Positions 56,593 through 64,000 of a stretch of DNA of 64,000 nucleotides are shown piece after piece. The stretch is from positions 220,001 through 284,000 of the forward strand of contig JADJLQ010000001.1 of NCBI GenBank assembly GCA_016709995.1, read 5' to 3'. Position 1 is the first letter of the stretch; every line of letters starts with the position of its first letter. Both the position numbers and the translations under genes were made by a program. The notes below the pieces were generated by a model that saw only the letters and a list, made by a program, of their open reading frames with translations, did not search any database and was not told the DNA's origin. This DNA is from Saprospiraceae bacterium (GTDB lineage: Bacteria > Bacteroidota > Bacteroidia > Chitinophagales > Saprospiraceae).

Positions 56593-57165
56593 ATGGGAAT
56601 ATTTTCAGCTAAAAAGCTTGATGATGCCACTTTAGTGAGTGGTTGCGTCTCCAATGACAGGAGGTGCCAGGAAGCTTTATATCGAAAATATTTTAAAACC
56701 TTGTTCTATATGGGTCTCCGCTATACCTCAGACGAGGACCTGGTACAGGAGATTACTCATGATGCTTTTATCAAAGTTTTTAAAAGTATCGACAAATACC
56801 AGTTTACTGGCTCTTTCGAAGGTTGGTTGAGAAAGATCATGTTCCATTGTGTGGTCGATCACTTCAGATCTAAAAAAAGTCCAAGATTTATTGAGTTGGA
56901 TGATGTGCGTCAGATTCTCGATGAATCGGCAGTGGGTCATTGGGATACTGAAGAATTGCTTTCACATATTAGCGCTTTGCCGGACACCCATAAGACAGTG
57001 TTCAATATGTTTGCATTGGAGGGGTATTCTCACCAGGAAATTGCAAAAAAAATAAATGTGAGTGAGGGCACTTCTAAATGGTATCTCAATCAGGCAAGAA
57101 CCTTGCTTAAAGAAAAAATAAACCATCAAAAGGACCCTAATAGCAAATCAATAAAAACCAGGTAG
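56593..57165 (+). CDS. ECF-type RNA polymerase sigma factor
   Basis: The 190-residue protein is a sigma-70-family ECF factor. Region 2 (about 25-95) has EALYRKYFKTLFYMGLRYT, DLVQEITHDAFIKVFKSI and FEGWLRKIMFHCVVDHFR; region 4 (about 125-180) has ALPDTHKTVFNMFALEGYSHQEIAKKI and SEGTSKWYLNQARTLLKEKI. It should direct polymerase to a small set of envelope-related promoters. The neighbouring gene, 44 bases on, encodes a protein with a cytoplasmic N-terminus and one membrane helix that may act as anti-sigma factor. No FecR-type gene is present. Confidence 0.92.
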   Translation: MGIFSAKKLDDATLVSGCVSNDRRCQEALYRKYFKTLFYMGLRYTSDEDLVQEITHDAFIKVFKSIDKYQFTGSFEGWLRKIMFHCVVDHFRSKKSPRFIELDDVRQILDESAVGHWDTEELLSHISALPDTHKTVFNMFALEGYSHQEIAKKINVSEGTSKWYLNQARTLLKEKINHQKDPNSKSIKTR

Positions 57166-57209
57166 ATGATACTAATGGAGATTTCAGATATATTTTATTC
57201 AAACAAAAT

Positions 57210-58754
57210 ATGATGCAGAATAATACACAAACAGATAAAAAAACACTCAAAAGACGGGAAGATCTTGGGTGGGCTAATCTGAAAAATCAGCTCGACATCG
57301 AACTACCTCAGAAGAAAAAAGATAAAAGAGTTTTATGGGTGGTTTTTTTATTAGGGGCAGGGTTGTTTGCAGGGTATGCTTTTTTTGGGCCATTGATTGA
57401 AATGCAGCCTTCAATTCCTGAAATGTCAAAACAGTTGCCTGTGTCACCGTCATCTGTTCCTGATGACAAACTGATGGAAGTAGCGCTGCAGACCAATTTT
57501 AATGATGCCAAGGAGGATGCTCCCCTGGCAAAGGTCGATGTGTCAAATACATCTCAATCACCTGAAGAATCTACACCCGCCGTTCAAAAAGATATTTCCG
57601 AAGCTGATTCAAATCTTAAAAAAGGTATATTATCCAGAGAAAGGTCAATACCTTCCACCACGAAGGATTATGTTTCTACTCCCGCTACGCACCAGCAAAC
57701 AAAATCAAAAACTAATTCTACACTGGAAACTCGCACAGGTCATGCGACTTCTGATGCTTATACTTCGATTTCTGGGTATTTTTCAGAAGGGCCTGAGAGT
57801 GCTTATGCCAAAGACGAATCAAAAGCCACAGTTCTTTCCTTGGCTGCACCCAGAAGTTTGCTGCATTATGAATTATTGCCTTATAGAAGCATAGCCATCT
57901 TGGGTGCCAAAGTTGATGATAGCTCTCTGGGCTCAAAAATATTGTTTAAGCAATTTGAGGCTCCTGTTTTACTCGCAGCTACCTCCAAAGATAAGTTCAG
58001 TGGGCATCTTCAGGCCGGTACAGCCTATATGAGTGATAAACATTGGACCTCAAGTATACTAGCGGGAAAGCCCATTAACCTAAGCTCCAAACTATACCTC
58101 AATTTAAATGCCGGCTTAGCCATTCAATATGCTAAAAAAAGTGCCTTGACGGCTAAAGGTCAGCCAGGTTCATTTCAGAGCTCTGCTCCTGGGGCTTTAA
58201 AACAATTAGATGCAGGATCACTGTACACGGTCAATTCTTCTAAGGTGTTTCTTGATGCTTCAAATAGTTTGACCGGATATAGGCATGATACTTTGTTTAT
58301 ATCTACTAATGATAAAGTGACTTATCAGGAATCTGCAAGCCTGATGGGAATGTTGCAGGCGGGTTTGGGATGGAATGTTTTCCCTCGTTTCCACCTGGAA
58401 TCTGGTTTTGATTTCAGACGAAGTTTTAGTAAAAATCAAGACAAACTATTGATTCAATATGCGACACCAGTTAATAATGGTCTCACCAATAGTATTACGA
58501 ATGCCGGAACATTTATGGTAGACAATGCTGCTTCACTCCATCGTACTTCACTGTATCTTCAAGCGGGATACATGCTAAACAGTCGTTTAGGGTTAAATGC
58601 AGGACTTGTTTCAAAGCCTTTTCAGTCTGGGTCTGGTAGCGTATTACAGAGCGCTGCCGATCGGCCTAATAATGGCGGGTTTAGCCAATTATCATTAAAA
58701 GGGTCGGGACAGCAGCCATTCATTATTGATTTTAATCTGAGATATCGGTTTTAG
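57210..58754 (+). CDS. Predicted sigma-linked membrane protein with C-terminal barrel-like domain
   Basis: The 514-residue protein has a basic cytoplasmic N-terminus (about 1-40, REDLGWANLKNQLDIELPQ), one membrane helix (about 41-59) and a long low-complexity Ser/Thr/Lys-rich stretch (about 65-210). The last part (about 245-514) has alternating strands with Gly/aromatic residues (YLNLNAGLAIQYA, GMLQAGLGWNVFPRF, SLYLQAGYMLNSRLGLNAGLV) and ends with PFIIDFNLRYRF, typical of an outer-membrane barrel. A protein fixed in both membranes through a flexible linker is the simple reading. Its position behind an ECF sigma gene suggests an anti-sigma or sensor role. No named family recognised. Confidence 0.65.
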   Translation: MMQNNTQTDKKTLKRREDLGWANLKNQLDIELPQKKKDKRVLWVVFLLGAGLFAGYAFFGPLIEMQPSIPEMSKQLPVSPSSVPDDKLMEVALQTNFNDAKEDAPLAKVDVSNTSQSPEESTPAVQKDISEADSNLKKGILSRERSIPSTTKDYVSTPATHQQTKSKTNSTLETRTGHATSDAYTSISGYFSEGPESAYAKDESKATVLSLAAPRSLLHYELLPYRSIAILGAKVDDSSLGSKILFKQFEAPVLLAATSKDKFSGHLQAGTAYMSDKHWTSSILAGKPINLSSKLYLNLNAGLAIQYAKKSALTAKGQPGSFQSSAPGALKQLDAGSLYTVNSSKVFLDASNSLTGYRHDTLFISTNDKVTYQESASLMGMLQAGLGWNVFPRFHLESGFDFRRSFSKNQDKLLIQYATPVNNGLTNSITNAGTFMVDNAASLHRTSLYLQAGYMLNSRLGLNAGLVSKPFQSGSGSVLQSAADRPNNGGFSQLSLKGSGQQPFIIDFNLRYRF

Positions 58755-58814
58755 CAGCCAAATTCTTTACAGGTAAAGCGCTAATTTGAAGAAAGTTTAT
58801 AACAGATAAAATCC

Positions 58815-58822
58815 TATTTTTG
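58815..58822 (+). promoter_or_regulatory. Putative -7 promoter element before yebC
   Basis: TATTTTTG matches TAnnTTTG and lies 18 bases before the yebC start. A TTTG at 58785-58788 is farther upstream than an ideal -33 element. Confidence 0.4.
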
Positions 58823-58840
58823 CGGCTCTAAAATCAAATT

Positions 58841-59563
58841 ATGGGTCGAATATTCGAAGTAAGAAAGTCGAAAATGTTTGCCAGGTACGACCGTATGGCT
58901 AAACAATTTACACGCATAGGTAAAGAAATCATTATTGCTGTTAAAGCCGGAGGACCGGATCCTGATGGAAATGCTCAATTAAGACGGTGCATGGCCAATG
59001 CCAAGTCGGTCAATATGCCCAAAGACCGCATCGAAAGCGCCATCAAAAGAGCTAGCGGAAAAGATCAGGCCAGCTATGACGAAGTCATGTTTGAAGGATA
59101 TGGTCCAGGTGGAGTAGCTGTATTGGTAGAAGCAGCTACAGACAATAATACCAGGACTGTAGCCAACGTGAGGGCACTGTTTAATAAGTATGGTGGCAGC
59201 CTCGGGACCCATGGGTCTGTCAGCTTTATGTTTAACAAAATGGGTGTATTCAAATTGCACCCGGAAGGCATCCAGATTGAAGACCTCGAAATGGAGCTTA
59301 TTGACTTTGGTTTGGAAGAAATGGGGGAGGGTACAGGAGAAAACGATGAACCCGTAATAGTGATCAGAGTCCCTTTTAATGAGTTTGGTACTATGCAAAA
59401 AGCACTTGAAGACAAAAATATCATTCCGATCTCCTCAGAAATGGAATGGATACCATTAAATACAACTTCCCTGGAGGATGAAAAAGCTGAGGATGTACTG
59501 AAGCTGGTTGCAAAAATGGAGGAAGATGATGATGTGCAAAAGGTGTTTCACAACCTGGCTTAG
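58841..59563 (+). CDS. yebC: YebC/PmpR family (TACO1) protein
   Basis: YebC-family proteins act as transcriptional regulators in some bacteria and, as more recent work shows, help ribosomes translate difficult proline-rich stretches. The 240-residue protein has the three usual domains: an N-terminal helical part (KMFARYDRMAKQFTRIGKEI, NMPKDRIESAIKRASGKD), FEGYGPGGVAVLVEAATDNNTRTVANVR, and the C-terminal acidic segment with FGTMQKALEDKNI. The family start is usually GHSKW; here it is GRIFEVRKSKMFARYDR, the Bacteroidota variant. It stands alone with a close promoter. Confidence 0.94.
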   Translation: MGRIFEVRKSKMFARYDRMAKQFTRIGKEIIIAVKAGGPDPDGNAQLRRCMANAKSVNMPKDRIESAIKRASGKDQASYDEVMFEGYGPGGVAVLVEAATDNNTRTVANVRALFNKYGGSLGTHGSVSFMFNKMGVFKLHPEGIQIEDLEMELIDFGLEEMGEGTGENDEPVIVIRVPFNEFGTMQKALEDKNIIPISSEMEWIPLNTTSLEDEKAEDVLKLVAKMEEDDDVQKVFHNLA

Positions 59564-59885
59564 ATCAGAGTCCTTCTAATATGCAGATATACAGTGCATT
59601 ATTTTAAATTTTTAGTTACGAGTCTCTGTCCTTAAAATCTTTAACAATACAAGGAGCATTTTGCTCAGTGATATCGTTATACTGCATGATACCTGAATTT
59701 TTCGAAATTCCAGGATAGAAGGGCTTACTCTAAGTCGGATCTTTATTACACTTTAATCAAAGTTTTGTTGATCAATTTTATTGAATAACAAAATAGTTGA
59801 CTGGAGTTTATTTAAAAGATTTTCACGAGGTTATTTTCAGAATTTAACCTCCATCGCTCTCTCTAAATCAAACAATTAAAACAAT
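59564..59885. other. Upstream region of susC with a palindrome
   Basis: These 322 bases between yebC and susC hold no convincing ORF or RNA gene. The most notable structure is a near-perfect hairpin, TTTTGTTGATCAA (59763-59775), loop TTTTA, TTGAATAACAAAA (59781-59793): 12 of 13 positions pair, one of them G-U. It lies about 93 bases before the susC start and has no T-run, so it may be an operator or leader hairpin rather than a terminator. Confidence 0.55.
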
Positions 59886-62800
59886 ATGTCCAAAAGATTA
59901 CTAAATCGATTTTTGAGCATTGGCATAATGGTTTTTATGACCCATTTCGCCGAAGCTCAGATTAAAATCACAGGCCTCCTACAGGATGAATCCCAACAAC
60001 CATTGATCGGTGCCAATGTCTTGGTGAAGGGTACTCAAAATGGCACCATTACAGATATAGATGGTAGATTTTCTATCGATGCTCAGCTCAATGATGTCAT
60101 TCAGTTTAGTTATGTTGGATTTCAGTCCAAAGAGCATATAGTTACATCAGCCGAAGATCTGGTCATTACGATAGAATCAGGAGTACTCGGGGTATCAGAA
60201 GTAGTGGTAGTAGCTTACGGTACGGTAAAAAGATCAAACTTTACTGGATCGGCCAATACGATCAGCAGTGAACAATTGAGCAATCGCTCTTTGGGCAATG
60301 TGGCATCTGCTTTGGTAGGTGCCGCTCCAGGTGTGCAGACCAATGCAGTCAATGGACAGCCAGGAAGTGCTCCAGCGATCAGAGTAAGAGGTTTCGGTTC
60401 TGTGAATGCATCTAATGCACCTTTATTTGTAGTGGATGGCGTTCCTTTTTCAGGCAATGTAGCCAATATAAATGCCGACGATGTGGAAAGTATATCTATT
60501 CTAAAAGATGCCGCCTCTACTGCTTTGTATGGATCCAGAGCTGCAAATGGAGTGGTCATGATCACCACCAAAAAAGGTAAAATTGGACACAACAATGTAA
60601 GTCTTAAATTAAGTCGTGGAGTATCTTCTAGAGCGCTCCCTGAGTATGAGCGTGTCGATGCTTTTCAATATTATCCATTGATGTGGGAAGCATATAGAAA
60701 TAGCCTTGCTTTTCGTGCATCCAATCCGGTAGCAATAGCTACAGCCAGTGAGACGGCTACAAAGGATATTGCTGGTCTATTGGCTTACAATCCATTCAAT
60801 GTCGCAGGAAACACAGTCGTAGGTACAGATGGAAAACTCAATCCAGCAGCCAGTCTCATCTATAATCCTGAGGACCTGGATTGGCAAAAATTCATCACCC
60901 GTCAAGGAAATCGAAATGATGCTTCTGTCAATATATCCGGAGGACAAGGAAAAATGGATTATTTGATTTCATTAGGTTATCTTGATGAAAAGTCTTTTTT
61001 GGTCAGGTCCGATTTTAAAAGGTATACCGGAAGAGTCAATATCAATAATCAGGCTTTGCCTTGGTTCAGAACCGGTCTCAATCTCAGTGGTACTTTTGTA
61101 AAATCCAATCTGGCTTCGTCTACCGGAGGGACCGCATTTGTCAATCCTTTTAACTTCGCCAGAAACATTGGTCCTATCTTTCCAGTATATGCTTATGATC
61201 CAGCTAATCCGGGCCAATACTTGTTAAATGGTCTGGGAGAAAAACAATATGATTTTGGAAATCTCAGTGCATTAGGATTGCCTAATAGACCTGGAGGAGG
61301 ATATGGAGGTCGTCACATTGTGGCTGAAACAGAATTAAACCAGGAGTTTTTTAATCGTAATGCCTGGGGTGCACGTACCTATGGCGAAATCAGCTTTTTG
61401 AAGGATTTTAAATTTACTACTAATGTGACTGTAGATGCATCCAACCGCACAGATTATGATTATGACAATGCCATTATTGGTGACGGAGCTCCAGGTGGCC
61501 GCTCAGATAAACAGTACGCTAATGTGACCAGTTTTACTCTTAACCAGTTGCTTAATTATAGCAAAGCATTCGGTAGACACAATTTTGATTTCCTGTTTGG
61601 CCATGAAAATTTTGACTACAAGGATGATAATTTGCGAGGATTCAGAGCCGGACAGATCCTGGAAGGAAATATAGAATTGGTCAATTTTACGACCACCACT
61701 ACATCCAGGTCGGAGGCAAATAAATATAAAATCGAAAGTTATTTCTCAAGACTGATGTATGATATAGACAATAAATATTTTGCCACTTTATCTTACAGAA
61801 CAGATGGGTCTTCTAAGTTTTCCAAGAAAAACAGGTGGGGTGATTTTTATTCTGCCAGTGCAGCCTGGAGAATGGATCAGGAATCATTTATTAAGAATAT
61901 ATCCTGGATCAATGCTTTAAAACTGAGAACTTCCTATGGAGTGACCGGCAATGACGGAGTACTCGATCCTGATGGGCTTACTTTATTATATCCATCACAA
62001 CCATTATATACCATTGGATTTAACAATGCTGCCGAACCCGGTATCATCCAAAACAGCCTGGGCAACGAAGATCTTGAATGGGAATCCAATACCACCTTTG
62101 ATGTGGCGCTTGAATTTGAAGTTTTTAAAAGTAGACTTGGTGGCACAATAGAATATTTTGATAGAAAATCCGATAACCTGTTGTTCCAGGTCCCGCTTCC
62201 AATATCAGCAGGTATTACTTCTCAAATCAAAAACGTTGGATCTATGTTTAATCGGGGAGTAGAGCTTAATCTTTTTTCTGACATCATAAGGACTAAAAAT
62301 TTTAACTGGAACATCAATTTTAATGTCACTGCACTAAAAAATCAAATCACCAAATTGCCTCAAGAAGAAATCATCTCTGGCACCAAAAAACTTAGTGTGG
62401 GACATTCTATCTACGACTATTGGTTGAGAGACTGGTATGGAGTAGATCCTGCTAATGGTAATGGATTATATACAGCCAATGCATTTAGTGCCAGCAATAC
62501 CAAAGTTCTAGCCAATGGAGATTCCGTATCTAGTAGTCAAAATAATGCACGATTTCATTATGCCGGATCTGCTATCCCGGATTTTTATGGTAGCGTCACA
62601 ATACTTTCACTTATAAAGGGCTATCGCTTTCAACACTGTTGACTTACCAAAGGGGAGGACTTACTTATGATGCAACTTATGCTACCTTGATGTCTTCAGG
62701 CAACTATGGTGCAGCTTTGCATAAGGATCTTCTCAGAAGATGGCAGACAGAAGGAGATATCACCAATATACCTCGTATGGATGTTTCTCAGACAGCAGTT

Positions 62801-63058
62801 TTTGGAGCTCAATCTGACAGATGGCTTACGGATGCTTCTTTTATCAATATTCGCAATGTCGAATTGGCTTATACCTTTTCTAAGAAAGTGGTTAATAAAA
62901 TGAAGATTTCTGGTGCTCGCGTATTTTTAAATGCTGAAAACCTAAAAATGTTTTCAAAAAGAACAGGCATGAATCCGGAAGAATCGTTTACCGGGGTCAC
63001 CTCAAATGAATTTATACCCGCCCGAATAATCAGTGGGGGCGTAAACATAAATTTCTAA
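59886..63058 (+). pseudogene. susC: SusC/RagA TonB-dependent outer-membrane transporter, interrupted by a frameshift
   Basis: The gene encodes a SusC-type barrel that imports glycans or peptides with its SusD lid. Order of domains: signal peptide (about 1-24), carboxypeptidase-regulatory-like domain (about 26-105, GANVLVKGTQNGTITDIDGR), plug (about 110-235, SVNASNAPLFVVDGVPF, ALYGSRAANGVVMITTKKG) and barrel. The first frame runs from 59886 to 62642 and drifts out near GSVT; the second gives NTFTYKGLSLSTLLTYQRGG and runs to 63058, ending with SGGVNINF. One extra A in ACAAT at 62598-62602 restores a product of about 1057 residues. The remaining sequence shows no other damage. Confidence 0.9.
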
Positions 63059-63076
63059 ACTCAAATTTTATTGAAA

Positions 63077-64000
63077 ATGAAATATTTAAAACTATCAATA
63101 ATTGTAGCAACGCTTTTTATTTTAGCTTCATGTGGAGATGACTATCTGGATACCACTCCCACAGACTTGGTATCTTCCAGCGCTGCTTTTCAAAACATTA
63201 CCAATGCATGGGCCGCACTAAATGGCATCCATCGTGCATTATACGTGCAATATGCCAATCAAGGCGAAGGTGGCGAAGGCAATCTCAATCTCAACAGGGA
63301 TGTTCTTGGAGAAGATTATGTGATGACTGCTGTTGGAAATGGTTGGTTTAACAATTCATATAAATGGCTGGACCATAGAAGCGAGACCAGCGCATTAAGT
63401 AAATATCCCTATGCAGTTTATTACAGGTTGATTGGCAATGCCAACCTCATCATCGCCAATATTGATGGGATCGCTGCAGATCCCGCTGAGATAAACGCCA
63501 TCAAGGGACAGGCTCTGGTATATCGTGCATGGTCACACTTTCAATTGGTACAATTGTATGGACAGAGATATGACAAGTCAAAAGCACCTAATACTCAATT
63601 AGGGGTGCCGCTGATGCTTACGCCGACCAGTGAAGGTCAGACTCGGGCTGCAGTAGAAGAGGTTTACACTCAAGTGCACAAGGATTTGGATGATGCGATT
63701 AGTTTTTTGCCTGCAACTTCCCGAAAGAACAAATCCCATTTTAACGGGCAAGTGGCCAAAGGCATCAAAGCCAGGGTATATCTGGCTCAACAGGACTATC
63801 CAAATGCTGCCAAATTTGCAGCTGAGGCTCGTGCAGGATTTAATCTTATGACAAACGCAGACTATTTAAGTGGCTTTAATAATGTGAGCAACCAGGAATG
63901 GATGTGGGGTAGCGATCAGATAGATGAGCAAACTACTTTTTTCTATTCTTATTTTGCCTATGTATCCTGCAATTTTAATTCTACCAACATCAGGACCAAT
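63077..64000 (+). CDS. susD: SusD/RagB family lipoprotein (partial, runs off the window)
   Basis: An open frame starts at 63077, 18 bases after susC, and continues to the window edge (308 codons). The lipoprotein signal is KLSIIVATLFILASC (Cys19), followed by GDDYLDTTPTDLV, whose acidic residues fit surface export. SusD features are INAIKGQALVYRAWSHFQLVQLYG (consensus RALRA.YYF.L), LGVPLMLTPTSEG and VYTQVHKDLDDAISFLP. It should bind the substrate over the SusC barrel. No stop codon is seen, so the 3' end lies beyond the window. Substrate type is unknown, with no glycoside hydrolase seen so far. Confidence 0.93.
   Translation, partial: MKYLKLSIIVATLFILASCGDDYLDTTPTDLVSSSAAFQNITNAWAALNGIHRALYVQYANQGEGGEGNLNLNRDVLGEDYVMTAVGNGWFNNSYKWLDHRSETSALSKYPYAVYYRLIGNANLIIANIDGIAADPAEINAIKGQALVYRAWSHFQLVQLYGQRYDKSKAPNTQLGVPLMLTPTSEGQTRAAVEEVYTQVHKDLDDAISFLPATSRKNKSHFNGQVAKGIKARVYLAQQDYPNAAKFAAEARAGFNLMTNADYLSGFNNVSNQEWMWGSDQIDEQTTFFYSYFAYVSCNFNSTNIRTN

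Noticed and set aside
57502..57894. 130-codon plus-strand frame
   Set aside because: Alternative frame within the 514-residue membrane protein gene; composition not protein-like.
58765..58778. CTTTACAGGTAAAG hairpin as terminator of the sigma cluster
   Set aside because: Only five pairs and no T-run; probably chance.

Overview
This window reads as chromosomal DNA of a Bacteroidota bacterium, most likely from the Saprospiria/Chitinophagia side of the phylum. The evidence is a set of families largely confined to that phylum (DUF2480, DUF4270, DUF4290, DUF4403, DUF6427, Lnb-type DUF4105, 2TM-domain protein), a SusC/SusD pair, a B-type succinate dehydrogenase, a MurA with Asp in place of the catalytic Cys, promoters resembling TAnnTTTG, and weak Shine-Dalgarno sites. 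GC content looks to be about 40% by eye. The genus cannot be named from this sequence alone.

Layout. 1-1440: 3' part of a 23S rRNA gene, a 5S rRNA gene and the rrn terminator. 1441-2751: remnant of an IS21-family element directly against that terminator, with its array of terminal repeats. 2752-3261: gene-free, with inverted repeats. 3262-7331 (minus): frameshifted yaaA, a penicillin-acylase-family hydrolase and two small membrane proteins. 7535-10863 (plus): NADP-isocitrate dehydrogenase, a lipoprotein, ruvB and a DUF2452 gene. 10864-14495: PyrR-like phosphoribosyltransferase (minus), then a two-gene Fe-S oxidoreductase and two small conserved genes (plus). 14499-18337: an MCE/MlaD lipid-transport protein divergent from an LptD-like outer-membrane protein. 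18348-21482: coaX (minus), scpB, DUF2480 and a lytic transglycosylase (plus). 21562-25812 (minus): DUF6427, purQ, a DsbD N-domain protein and full DsbD. 26057-31356: polyprenyl synthase (plus), then a minus-strand run of short GT5 glycogen-synthase-like protein, DUF4270, DUF4290 and murA. 31564-36522 (minus): DUF819, alpha/beta hydrolase, RNase R and a small gene. 36724-40209 (plus): sdhCAB. 40234-51276 (minus): GT39, uppP, conserved lipoprotein, M19 dipeptidase, vanadium-haloperoxidase-like protein, Lnb-like protein and a BNR-repeat protein. 51300-54426: DUF4403 lipoprotein (plus) facing trehalose synthase/amylase (minus). 54541-58754 (plus): LVIVD lipoprotein, frameshifted barrel-like protein, ECF sigma factor and a membrane/barrel protein. 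58841-64000 (plus): yebC, a frameshifted susC and the start of susD.

Most genes are housekeeping or envelope genes: central carbon and respiration (icd, sdhCAB, Fe-S oxidoreductase), cell wall (murA, uppP, polyprenyl synthase, lytic transglycosylase), outer membrane (LptD-like, MCE, SusCD, Lnb-like), and nucleic-acid functions (ruvB, scpB, rnr, yebC). The part that looks most like an uncharacterised system is the 54.5-58.8 kb cluster, where an ECF sigma factor is packed with predicted surface proteins and a protein joining an inner-membrane segment to a barrel-like domain.

Three genes (yaaA, the small barrel-like gene, susC) are each interrupted by what looks like loss of one A/T from a short A/T run. 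Such a uniform pattern fits homopolymer errors in a long-read assembly better than three independent gene deaths. It should be resolved before any of them is called a pseudogene.
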